A stretch of DNA of 6,261 nucleotides, taken from positions 1 through 6,261 of the forward strand of contig JALWSJ010000188.1 in the NCBI GenBank assembly GCA_026993705.1, read 5' to 3'. This document shows, piece after piece, positions 1-5,860 of this stretch. This stretch comes from Flavobacteriales bacterium (GTDB lineage: Bacteria; Bacteroidota; Bacteroidia; Flavobacteriales_D; Parvicellaceae). The notes below the pieces were generated by a model that saw only the letters and a program-made list of their open reading frames with translations, was not told the origin of the DNA and made no database searches. Every line of letters begins with the position of its first letter. Position 1 is the stretch's first letter. The position numbers were made by a program, and so were the translations under genes.

Positions 1-59
1 AGTATCAGTCTCATTTTTTAATGTGTGGTAACGTAAATATATAAACAACTTCAAACTCC

Positions 60-509
60 TTAAAACCCTTTTAGTTTTCTAGCCATTTCGCGTTTATCGT
101 CACGCTCTTTTATGGTGTTTCGTTTGTCGTGTAGTTTTTTTCCTTCTGCCAATGCTATGTTTAGCTTGGCTAATCCTTTTTCATTGATGAACAATAACGT
201 AGGAACTAATGCGTATCCTTTTTGTTTTAATTTTCGCTCAATTTTGTTTATTTCCGAACGGTTTAACAATAGCTTTCGGTCTCTTCTGGGTTGGTGGTTG
301 ATAAATCCTCCGTTAGCATATTCTTCTATATACATATTCCGGATATAGATTTCACCTTTGTCAATAATACAATAGGCTTCTGCTATGCTTGCTTTCCCCA
401 TTCTTATGGACTTGATCTCGGTTCCAGTTAATTGTATTCCGGTGGTGAATGTATCTATAAAAGTATATTCAAATCTTGCTCTTTTGTTTTTTATCTTGAT
501 GGTACTCAT
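60..509 (-). CDS. smpB: SsrA-binding protein SmpB (tmRNA chaperone)
   Basis: SmpB binds tmRNA and delivers it to ribosomes stalled on messages lacking a stop codon, enabling trans-translation in the cytoplasm. The 149-residue product is close to the usual length (about 150-160). Visible family motifs are KNKRARFEY (8-15), GTEIKSIR (29-36, with Glu31 at the position known to contact tmRNA in E. coli), the basic stretch around QPRRDRKLLLNR (73-84), LFINEKGLAKL (106-116) and GKKLHDKR (123-130), followed by a Lys/Arg-rich tail (131-149) of the type that enters the decoding centre. The ATG at 509 is chosen because homologues begin just before NKRARFEY; an in-frame ATG at 554 would add 15 atypical residues and overlap the upstream gene. 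One base separates this start from the stop of the DUF5522 gene, so the two are surely co-transcribed. There is no Shine-Dalgarno sequence, only an A-rich leader. All core motifs are intact. Confidence 0.96.
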   Translation of the reverse strand: MSTIKIKNKRARFEYTFIDTFTTGIQLTGTEIKSIRMGKASIAEAYCIIDKGEIYIRNMYIEEYANGGFINHQPRRDRKLLLNRSEINKIERKLKQKGYALVPTLLFINEKGLAKLNIALAEGKKLHDKRNTIKERDDKREMARKLKGF

Positions 510-510
510 T

Positions 511-708
511 CTATTTTTTGTTTTTAAAACTATCTGTTTTTTTGTCGTATCCATAAGGGCAGTGCTTACATCCGCTTTTACAACAATAGCCTCTTTTTAA
601 GTGATATTTTTCGGTAAAAACAATGTATCCTTCGGAAGAAAGATAAAAATCTTCGGGTGCTAGTTTTCCTCTTTTGGAAAAACCGCTCATATCGTTGTTA
701 CTACTCAT
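511..708 (-). CDS. Small Cys-rich DUF5522 family protein
   Basis: A 65-residue protein of unknown function. The diagnostic part is a central VFTEKYHLKRGYCC stretch followed by KSGCKHCPYG (30-53), giving Cys42, Cys43, Cys47 and Cys50 plus His49. This CCxxGCxxCPY signature matches what I know of DUF5522, a short family common in Bacteroidota; it resembles the CCGxGCxxC motif of the oxidoreductase-like N-terminal domain. The four closely spaced cysteines could bind zinc or an iron-sulfur cluster, but that is inference. The N-terminus (about 1-18) is polar and probably flexible, and the C-terminus is Lys-rich. There is no signal peptide or membrane segment, so it should be cytosolic. The start at 708 is 10 bp after the mnmD stop, with ATG at 690 (Met7) as an alternative. 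It lies between a tRNA-modification gene and smpB, which hints at a translation-related role without proving one. Confidence 0.9.
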   Translation of the reverse strand: MSSNNDMSGFSKRGKLAPEDFYLSSEGYIVFTEKYHLKRGYCCKSGCKHCPYGYDKKTDSFKNKK

Positions 709-718
709 TATTTACTTG

Positions 719-1381
719 TTACTTTTTAATCGCTCTTATCATTTCTCGCTTGCCCGGAGGTCCATCCAAGCGTTCTACTTGAAAGCCTACGGCTTCTAAG
801 TCCCGTCTTACTTGTCCTTTGGCACAATAGGTAACTAAGATACTATTGTGATTCATAAAATTAAATAATTTATCAAATATTTCAAAGCTCCATAATTCAC
901 TTTGTATTTGAGGTGCAAAGGCATCGAAATAAACTAAATCTATGGCTTTGTGTGGTTCAAATTCTTGTATTTTTTGTTTTACTTTTTGTAAGGTTAAGTA
1001 ATTATTTACCACACCTATTCTACCCCATTCTATTTGGTGAATTTTTTGCCACGTTTTGTTATCATTTAGCAAATCTCCATAGTTCAATTTTGCTATAATT
1101 TCTTGAGATAAGGGATAGGCTTCTATTGCTATGTAATGTATTTGTTGTTTGTTTTTTAGAGCTTCTTTTGCAGTTAACAAAACATTTAATCCTGTTCCCA
1201 TTCCGATTTCCAGAACAGTAAGCGAAGGCTTAGTTTTTAATAAAGGTTGTAACCCGTTTTTTATAAACACATGCGTTGACTCTTGTATAGCACCGTGAGT
1301 TGAGTGATAATTTTCATCTAAATCTACTCTATATATAGTATGCGAACCGTCTTCCGATGTTATTAATTGATAATCTTTCAT
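719..1381 (-). CDS. mnmD: MnmD-type tRNA U34 5-aminomethyl methyltransferase
   Basis: A SAM-dependent methyltransferase of the MnmD/DUF752 family. It is equivalent to the N-terminal half of E. coli MnmC, which methylates 5-aminomethyl-(2-thio)uridine at the tRNA wobble position to give mnm5(s2)U. The 220-residue product shows the SAM-binding loop LEIGMGTGLN (57-66), the family motif YFDAFAP (151-157) followed by W164, and the C-terminal block TYCAKGQVRRDL (184-195) to PPGKREMIRA (208-217). No FAD oxidoreductase (MnmC(o)) domain follows, so this is the stand-alone form, as in many bacteria without full-length MnmC. The ATG at 1381 is preferred. A longer reading from a TTG at 1429 would run through the promoter -7 box at 1389-1396 and add 16 residues unlike the family. 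It is first in a unit with the DUF5522 gene and smpB. The family assignment is firm; the substrate is inferred from homologues. Confidence 0.93.
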   Translation of the reverse strand: MKDYQLITSEDGSHTIYRVDLDENYHSTHGAIQESTHVFIKNGLQPLLKTKPSLTVLEIGMGTGLNVLLTAKEALKNKQQIHYIAIEAYPLSQEIIAKLNYGDLLNDNKTWQKIHQIEWGRIGVVNNYLTLQKVKQKIQEFEPHKAIDLVYFDAFAPQIQSELWSFEIFDKLFNFMNHNSILVTYCAKGQVRRDLEAVGFQVERLDGPPGKREMIRAIKK

Positions 1382-1388
1382 AGGAAAA

Positions 1389-1396
1389 CAAAGGTA
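1389..1396 (-). promoter_or_regulatory. Bacteroidota -7 promoter box for mnmD operon
   Basis: On the minus strand this reads TACCTTTG, a full match to the TAnnTTTG -7 consensus of the Bacteroidota housekeeping sigma factor. It ends 7 nt before the mnmD ATG, so transcription would start within a few bases of the start codon and the leader would be nearly absent. No convincing -33 TTG at normal spacing is visible; the nearest upstream TTG is about 30 nt away. The position also rules out the longer TTG-initiated version of MnmD. Confidence 0.6.
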
Positions 1397-1406
1397 CGAA
1401 ATAAAT

Positions 1407-1438
1407 ACTAGTCGATTATCATCCTTCAATCCGCTAGT
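1407..1438 (-). terminator. Weak hairpin downstream of the TerC-family gene, possible terminator
   Basis: Two 11-nt arms (1407-1417 and 1428-1438) pair with one wobble and one C-C mismatch around a 10-nt loop. On the minus strand the hairpin begins 9 nt after the TerC-family stop codon and is followed by TATTTATTT, a loose T-rich run. This position suits a weak intrinsic terminator separating that gene from the mnmD promoter just downstream. The stem is A/T-rich and imperfect, so it could instead be a protein-binding site upstream of the mnmD promoter. Confidence 0.35.
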
Positions 1439-1447
1439 TCAGTTCTA

Positions 1448-2293
1448 TTACAATCCGGCTTCCGTTCTTCTTTTTGATTTCTTTTTTTGCTCTAACGCTT
1501 CTTGTTGCATCAACTTTTTTTGATACTTGCTTTGTACGACATCTATAACTATTAAAATAGTGATGATGAAATAGAATGTTGTACTGTTCATTGGTGTGAT
1601 TTCGTTTCCGAAAAGGTGCATATGTGCTAAGTGTCCTCCTTCGGAAAGAAGCATTACACCGACAATAAAAAGAATAAACAATCCCAATACTTCGTACATT
1701 CTGTTTTTTTGTAAAAATGCGGCTACTTTTTCGGCTAACATCATCATAATAATTCCACTGATGACTATGGCTATCCCCATGATTAACATTTTAGCTAAAA
1801 ATCCATTGGTTTCACGTGTCAGACCTATTGCCGCCAGAATGGAATCGAATGAGAATACCAAATTCATGATAACAATCATAGCAATGACTGATGCGGAGGA
1901 CTTTTGTTTTCTATCAACTAACTGACTTTTATCTATAACGCTGTCGTCTGCTATCATGTGCCATATTTCTTTGATGGAGGTATGAAGAATAAACATACCT
2001 CCGACTAATACAATAAGACTGTGAACATTGAAACTCGCTTCAAAATAGTCTTGAAAATCGGCTATTAGAATAGGGTCTTGGAAAAAGTCTATAACGCTTA
2101 CTAAAATGAATAGTAAAATAATTCTCAAAATAATGGCTATTCCAATGCCATAACGCCTTACTTTTTTTTGTTCTTCTTTGGGGGCTTGTTTGGATTCTAA
2201 TGAAATGTAAAGCAAATTATCTAGTCCCAAAACAATTTGAAGCAATATCAGTAAGAATAAGGTTACTAGATTTTCGAGTGTGAATAGTTCCAT
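1448..2293 (-). CDS. TerC-family integral membrane protein, probable metal-ion exporter
   Basis: A 281-residue inner-membrane protein of the TerC family. Some members (E. coli Alx, Bacillus MeeF/MeeY) act in manganese export or metal homeostasis; others were first linked to tellurite resistance. I see about seven hydrophobic segments, near 9-31, 49-71, 90-108, 133-158, 168-189, 199-218 and 238-254. The two family signatures with acidic residues inside the membrane are present: VLGLDNLLYIS (21-31, Asp25-Asn26) and NLVFSFDSILAAIG (144-157, Asp150). The C-terminus (255-281) is charged, rich in Lys and Gln, and probably cytoplasmic. No CBS or CorC domain follows, so it is the short form. It is expressed alone, from its own promoter, divergently from the tetR-type gene across a 248-bp region. 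The metal and transport direction cannot be read from the sequence. Family confidence is high and function moderate. Confidence 0.9.
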   Translation of the reverse strand: MELFTLENLVTLFLLILLQIVLGLDNLLYISLESKQAPKEEQKKVRRYGIGIAIILRIILLFILVSVIDFFQDPILIADFQDYFEASFNVHSLIVLVGGMFILHTSIKEIWHMIADDSVIDKSQLVDRKQKSSASVIAMIVIMNLVFSFDSILAAIGLTRETNGFLAKMLIMGIAIVISGIIMMMLAEKVAAFLQKNRMYEVLGLFILFIVGVMLLSEGGHLAHMHLFGNEITPMNSTTFYFIITILIVIDVVQSKYQKKLMQQEALEQKKKSKRRTEAGL

Positions 2294-2312
2294 TTTTTGA
2301 TTTAATTTTATG

Positions 2313-2320
2313 CAAATATA
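2313..2320 (-). promoter_or_regulatory. Bacteroidota -7 promoter box for the TerC-family gene
   Basis: The minus strand reads TATATTTG, a full match to TAnnTTTG, 19 nt before the ATG at 2293. The leader between them is A/T-rich with a run of five A just before the start and no Shine-Dalgarno sequence, as is usual in the phylum. No TTG at standard -33 spacing is obvious; that region is occupied by the 2329-2344 palindrome. Confidence 0.65.
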
Positions 2321-2328
2321 GAAGTTGT

Positions 2329-2344
2329 TTACAAAGTTTTGTAA
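2329..2344. promoter_or_regulatory. 16-bp palindrome upstream of the TerC-family -7 box, candidate operator
   Basis: TTACAAAGTTTTGTAA is a perfect inverted repeat with 7-bp arms and a 2-bp centre. It begins 8 bp upstream of the -7 box of the TerC-family gene, so it covers the region where the -33 contact should lie. A dimeric repressor or activator bound here would directly affect that promoter. The site is A/T-rich, and A/T-rich palindromes can arise by chance, so the regulator is unknown and the role is inferred from position. Confidence 0.4.
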
Positions 2345-2396
2345 CTTTATGAATTTAGTTTGCTAAACCCGCACTCTTGGTTGTAGTGGAAATCTT

Positions 2397-2411
2397 TGCG
2401 AACTGTTCGCA
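2397..2411. promoter_or_regulatory. Perfect 15-bp palindrome, candidate repressor operator
   Basis: TGCGAACTGTTCGCA has perfect 7-bp arms around a single central T. Its size and symmetry suit a TetR-type dimer, and it sits in the divergent region 131 bp upstream of the tetR-type start. A third copy of the half-site TGCGAAC lies at 2473-2479. The right arm of this palindrome (2405-2411) is also part of the long 2403-2481 hairpin, so the two foldings exclude each other. It could therefore be part of the RNA element rather than a protein-binding site. Confidence 0.35.
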
Positions 2412-2481
2412 CTTCTACTTGTTGACTTTGGAGAGCGATTTTATGAGCTCCTCTCAAAGGCTTACAAGTAGGTGCGAACAG
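2403..2481. repeat. Long imperfect inverted repeat (hairpin core of the intergenic element)
   Basis: The left arm (2403-2435) and right arm (2451-2481) are largely complementary. There are 10 continuous pairs (2403-2412 with 2472-2481), a 2-nt bulge, 8 more pairs (2415-2422 with 2464-2471), a short mismatched zone, then CTTTG and AGAG pairing with CTCTCAAAG around a 15-nt loop containing GAGCTC. A stem this long does not arise by chance in a 248-bp spacer. No transposase or terminal duplication is present, so it is not recognisable as an insertion sequence. Confidence 0.85.
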
Positions 2482-2541
2482 GAGTAAAATTGGAGCGGAA
2501 AACAAGATACAAGTGCCCAAATAAAAAATATTCTATACGTT

Positions 2542-3189
2542 ATGGGAAGAAAAGCGACTGATAAGAAAAGGTATTCGGATAAGGAAATCAGGGAGAGGTA
2601 CATTGTGAAGTTGATGGTTTATTTTCAGAATAACGGTATTCAGCATTTTTCGATGTCTAAACTGGCTAAGGAATTGAAGGTAAGTAAGACAACGCTTTAT
2701 AATCATTTTAAGAGTAAGGACGAGATGATTGAGGAGGCGATTAAATATAAGTTGTCGATTATTGGAGAATATCAGTCGGTTTTGGAGAATATTACTTTAC
2801 CTTATACGGAGCGATACAGAAAGGCTATTTTGTTTTTTTGCGTGCAAACGTTTGATATTTCTTCTTTGATTTTGGGACAGTTGGAGGAGGAATATCCGCG
2901 TATTTGGCGTAGGGTTCAGGTTTTTGTTCGGAATGTGATGCTTGATTTGATTAGTTACTACGAGATTGGGATTGACATTGGTATTTTTAATAAAAATGCC
3001 AACCCTGTTTTGCTGAGTTTAGATGACCAAAAGTTTTTTGACTTATTGGCAAATGACGATACGCTTAAACAGAAAAACATTGAAGTTTTAGAGGCGTTTA
3101 ATCATCATTACCATATTAAATTTAACGGACTTATTGCTCCGGAAATGAGAAAACAGGGTTCGGATAAAGCTAATCGTTCAGATACTTAA
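2542..3189 (+). CDS. TetR/AcrR-family transcriptional regulator
   Basis: A 215-residue cytoplasmic DNA-binding protein, usual TetR length. The N-terminal helix-turn-helix is clear: FSMSKLAKELKV (36-47) leads into the recognition helix SKTTLYNHFKSKDEM (48-62), the pattern by which the family is known. It is preceded by a basic N-terminus (3-19). The remainder (about 65-200) should be the helical ligand-binding and dimerisation domain, which is too variable to predict an inducer. The ATG at 2542 is preceded by an A/T-rich leader without Shine-Dalgarno sequence. I see no full TAnnTTTG box upstream, only 7-of-8 matches (for example 2355-2362 and 2423-2430). Palindromes at 2329-2344 and 2397-2411 are candidate operators for auto-regulation or for control of the divergent TerC-family gene. 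Its last 20 bp overlap the end of menD, convergently. It is the only plus-strand gene in the window. Target genes are unknown. Confidence 0.9.
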   Translation: MGRKATDKKRYSDKEIRERYIVKLMVYFQNNGIQHFSMSKLAKELKVSKTTLYNHFKSKDEMIEEAIKYKLSIIGEYQSVLENITLPYTERYRKAILFFCVQTFDISSLILGQLEEEYPRIWRRVQVFVRNVMLDLISYYEIGIDIGIFNKNANPVLLSLDDQKFFDLLANDDTLKQKNIEVLEAFNHHYHIKFNGLIAPEMRKQGSDKANRSDT

Positions 3190-4852
3190 AGTAGTCTTTT
3201 AGTACATCGGCATTTTTATCTTTCGGAGTTTTTATTTCTAATACGGCAGGGCGGTTATTGGCTTGCAGGTTATAAAACTTTGCAAGTTGTTCTTCTAACT
3301 CTTGTTCGTTGACAGCTTGGTAATAATTAAGGTTAAATGATTTTACCAAACTGTGTATATCGGCTTGATTCCCTACTTCAAAAAATTCTCTATGAGCCTT
3401 TGTGGACATTGGTCCTGGAATGATACTAAAAATACCACCTCCATCATTATTGATGACTATGATTCTTAAGTTACTCGATAAATAATTGTTCCAAAGGGCA
3501 TTGATGTCGTACACAAAACTCAAATCTCCGGTTATCAGTACGGTCAATTTTTGGTTTACCAAACTTGCTCCCGAAGCGGTGGAGGAGCAACCGTCTATTC
3601 CACTTACTCCTCGGTTTGAATTGTAAGTTATGCTTGAAATTTGATTAAATAATTGGATATAACGAACAACGGAACTGTTTCCCATTTGCAGGTTACAACT
3701 TTCGGGAAAGGTGTTGTAAAGTACATCAAAAGCTTTTAAATCTGACCATTCTGCCGTTCGTAAATAATTTTCGTGATTGGTTTGAGATATTTGATAGTGT
3801 TGATGCCATTTAGTTTGATAGGTTGAAGCTGTATTGAGCACTTCTCCTTCTATTATTTGTCTAAAGAAAACTTCCGGTGCTACGTTTATATGTTCGGATA
3901 AGTGTTTAAACGTATCGGTTATTTGGAGTGTATTTTCTATATGATAATGTTCTAACGAATCGTTTTTTCTGAGAAACTGTTTGATTTTTTTGGAAATAAT
4001 CGCTCCACCTATCGTAATTAATATATTGGGTTGAAACTCCGTATCGTCTTCTATCGTGGAAAGCACTCTATCAATACAGGGGATAAATTTTCTATGGCTT
4101 AAATTAGAAGTTGTTTCCGTTAACACCACTACATTAGTGTTTTGAACGAACTCTCCCAAAACATAATTTAATTTATCGTTTTTAGGGTTTAGTCCGCAGA
4201 GCACAAGTATTTTGTCTGTTTGTTTTAACTTCTGTTTATAATGAACAACTTGCTCTTCGGTTAATTTTTTCAAAGGTTGGACAATCTCTATTTTTTGAAC
4301 CTTTACCAATGATTGTGAAACGGTATTATATAAAGGTTCGCGAAAAGGGATATTGATGTGAACAGGCTTTTGATGTACGACAGCATCATTTATCCCTTGG
4401 TTTATAGAACGTTGCGTCATCCAAATATCATCTTCATTTTCTCCAATAGGCAAGTTATAACTGCTTTGTGTTATATTCTGAAAAATGCCTTGTTGATTGA
4501 TTGACTGACCTTCACCATGATGAATCCATTCGGGTGGTCGGTCTGTGGTTAAAACCAATAGCGGAATTTTTTGATAGTAAGCTTCGCTTATTGCCGAGGA
4601 ATAATTTAACGACGCACTACCCGAAGTACAACATAAAATAACAGGTTCTCTGAGCTGTTGAGCCATTCCCAACGCATAAAAACCTGCCGAACGTTCATCA
4701 ACAATTGAGATACACTCAAAACGTTTATCGATAGTCAACGAAATAACCAAAGGAGCATTTCTTGAACCTGGTGAAAAAACGATATGTTTTACATGATGTA
4801 AAGCTAAGACCTCAACTATAGCCTGTACTCTTTTACTTTCGGATATTGCCAT
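3170..4852 (-). CDS. menD: MenD, SEPHCHC synthase (menaquinone biosynthesis)
   Basis: A thiamine-diphosphate enzyme that decarboxylates 2-oxoglutarate and adds the resulting four-carbon unit to isochorismate. The product is 2-succinyl-5-enolpyruvyl-6-hydroxy-3-cyclohexene-1-carboxylate, in the first committed step of classical menaquinone synthesis. The 560 residues match the family length. The N-terminal domain has SPGSRNAP (27-34) and VDER with the ThDP-activating Glu53. The C-terminal domain has SNRGVSGIDG (412-421) and the metal/ThDP motif GDLSF (442-446) ending in NNDGGGIF (468-475), placing Asp443 and Asn469 as Mg2+ ligands as in E. coli. The ATG at 4852 is chosen over an in-frame TTG at 4861. 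It follows the menF stop by 13 bp, so the genes are very probably one operon. The stop lies inside the 3' end of the tetR-type gene, and no terminator is visible there. Confidence 0.97.
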   Translation of the reverse strand: MAISESKRVQAIVEVLALHHVKHIVFSPGSRNAPLVISLTIDKRFECISIVDERSAGFYALGMAQQLREPVILCCTSGSASLNYSSAISEAYYQKIPLLVLTTDRPPEWIHHGEGQSINQQGIFQNITQSSYNLPIGENEDDIWMTQRSINQGINDAVVHQKPVHINIPFREPLYNTVSQSLVKVQKIEIVQPLKKLTEEQVVHYKQKLKQTDKILVLCGLNPKNDKLNYVLGEFVQNTNVVVLTETTSNLSHRKFIPCIDRVLSTIEDDTEFQPNILITIGGAIISKKIKQFLRKNDSLEHYHIENTLQITDTFKHLSEHINVAPEVFFRQIIEGEVLNTASTYQTKWHQHYQISQTNHENYLRTAEWSDLKAFDVLYNTFPESCNLQMGNSSVVRYIQLFNQISSITYNSNRGVSGIDGCSSTASGASLVNQKLTVLITGDLSFVYDINALWNNYLSSNLRIIVINNDGGGIFSIIPGPMSTKAHREFFEVGNQADIHSLVKSFNLNYYQAVNEQELEEQLAKFYNLQANNRPAVLEIKTPKDKNADVLKDYFKYLND

Positions 4853-4865
4853 AGAGGACAAATTT

Positions 4866-5855
4866 CTACATTTTTTCGATGACGGACAATAAAGTTTTGG
4901 ATTTTAATTCGGTTTCTTTCCATTCTTCCAAAGCATCAGAATCTTTAGTGATTCCACCACCTATATATAAGTCGAACCTACCAGCATAAATTTGCATACA
5001 TCTTAAATTTACAAAAAGACTGATTTTATCTTTTTCCAACATTCCTAAATAGCCTGTGTATAATCCGCGTTTGTGTTGTTCGTTAGCCAAAATAAATTGT
5101 TGAGCTTCTTGTTGTGGCATACCACAAACCGCTGATGTAGGATGTAAAGTGTCGGCTATTCGTTTCGGTAGTACTTCTGCATTTAGCGGAATATTTATTT
5201 TTGTTTGCAGATGAGCTACTTCTCCGGCTTCTATGGTTTGGGTTTCATTTTTTGAATACTCAACATTCAAACTATTTAGTTTTGTTTCAATATCTTCGAT
5301 TACAAAACAATGTTCTTCTTGCTCTTTTCTACCCCAACTTGATTGAGGACTAGTAATCTTTCGACTACCTGCCAAAGCCATCGTCACAAGTTCGTTTCCA
5401 TTATTGTTTAACAAAATTTCAGGGGTTGCTCCCATCCACATGCCTTCTTGCGGGATATTGAGTAAATAGACAAAAGCTTTGGGGTACTTCTTCTCTAATT
5501 CCAAAAACAACTCAAAAACATCAACTTGTCTATCAGTTAAATAACTTGAAATTCTTGAAGATATTACTTTATCCAATTCTCCTTTTCTGCATACATCAAT
5601 AAATTGTTCCAACTGAAGAAGGTAATCTTCTTTACCTTTATCAAAAGGTGCAGAAACAGAAACAGGTGGGACAATACTGTCTCCACCTGTTTGTTCTTGT
5701 ATAACCTTGTCTAAAATATAAGATTCTCCCACAAAGGGTTGAACGATGAATCCTTCATCTCCTTCTTTATATCTTCTCCACTCTCCCACATACTTTTTTA
5801 TATCTTCACCGGGAAAACGAAAAAAGACAAAGGAACTTTCAGAAGTAAACTCCAT
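4866..5855 (-). CDS. menF: Isochorismate synthase (MenF-type chorismate-utilising enzyme)
   Basis: Converts chorismate to isochorismate, the substrate of the MenD encoded immediately downstream. At 329 residues it is shorter than E. coli MenF (431), mainly through a reduced N-terminal part; compact versions are usual in Flavobacteria. The catalytic pieces are present. LDKVISSR holds Lys96 as the probable water-activating base, and GATPEILL holds Glu146, exactly 50 residues later, the same spacing as the base and acid of E. coli MenF and EntC. Then come LAGSRK (161-166), EEHCFVIEDI (180-189) with a probable Mg2+ ligand Glu181, LHPTSAVCGMPQ (237-248), GLYTGYLG (264-271), and GGG (299-301) with EWKET (311-315, probable Mg2+ ligand Glu314). 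Lys96 and the menD context favour isochorismate synthase over anthranilate or aminodeoxychorismate synthase. An EntC-like siderophore role is unlikely because no siderophore genes are nearby. It begins 5 bp after the thioesterase stop. Confidence 0.93.
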   Translation of the reverse strand: MEFTSESSFVFFRFPGEDIKKYVGEWRRYKEGDEGFIVQPFVGESYILDKVIQEQTGGDSIVPPVSVSAPFDKGKEDYLLQLEQFIDVCRKGELDKVISSRISSYLTDRQVDVFELFLELEKKYPKAFVYLLNIPQEGMWMGATPEILLNNNGNELVTMALAGSRKITSPQSSWGRKEQEEHCFVIEDIETKLNSLNVEYSKNETQTIEAGEVAHLQTKINIPLNAEVLPKRIADTLHPTSAVCGMPQQEAQQFILANEQHKRGLYTGYLGMLEKDKISLFVNLRCMQIYAGRFDLYIGGGITKDSDALEEWKETELKSKTLLSVIEKM

Positions 5856-5860
5856 TTTCT

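Larger units (their letters stand above)
2359..2521 (+). ncRNA. Structured intergenic element, possible Flavo-1-type RNA
   Basis: About 160 bp that can fold as one nested unit. The outermost pairing is TTTG (2359-2362) with CAAA (2518-2521). Next comes GCACT (2371-2375) with AGTGC (2512-2516), continued by CTTG (2376-2379) with CAAG (2503-2506) across a 5-nt bulge. Inside lie two similar purine-rich segments on opposite sides of an internal loop, GTAGTGGAAATC (2383-2394) and GGAGCGGAAAAC (2492-2503), 9 of 12 identical. A long central hairpin (2403-2481) closes the structure. From memory, this plan (conserved GnAGnGGAAA flanks around a variable long stem) is that of a dispersed intergenic element found widely in Flavobacteria; it may be the Flavo-1 candidate RNA described by comparative genomics. 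That identity is recalled, not checked. The strand is uncertain: plus is chosen because the conserved motif reads this way, which would place it 20 bp before the tetR-type ATG. Confidence 0.5.

Noticed and set aside
1..59. Terminator downstream of smpB
   Set aside because: No convincing hairpin followed by a T-run is visible on the minus strand; the stretch is simply A/T-rich.
112..348. Plus-strand open frames opposite smpB, mnmD, the TerC-family gene and menF
   Set aside because: They are short, have no recognisable domains, and lie antisense to clearly conserved genes, so they are chance open frames.
510..554. Longer SmpB start at the ATG at 554
   Set aside because: It adds 15 residues absent from the family and overlaps the conserved DUF5522 reading frame by 44 bp; the ATG at 509 fits homologues and operon spacing.
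1382..1429. Longer MnmD start at the TTG at 1429
   Set aside because: The extension is TTG-initiated, unlike the family, and contains a full promoter -7 box; the ATG at 1381 starts exactly where MnmD homologues do.
2294..2312. Manganese riboswitch (yybP-ykoY type) before the TerC-family gene
   Set aside because: Such riboswitches precede some TerC-family genes, but the -7 box leaves a leader of only about 15-19 nt, too short for one, and the larger fold lies upstream of that promoter.
2403..2481. Insertion sequence or MITE remnant
   Set aside because: There is a long inverted repeat but no transposase fragment and no evident target-site duplication; conserved internal-loop motifs argue for a structured element instead.
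4853..4861. MenD start at the TTG at 4861
   Set aside because: An ATG three codons later gives a normal MenD N-terminus; the TTG adds nothing conserved.
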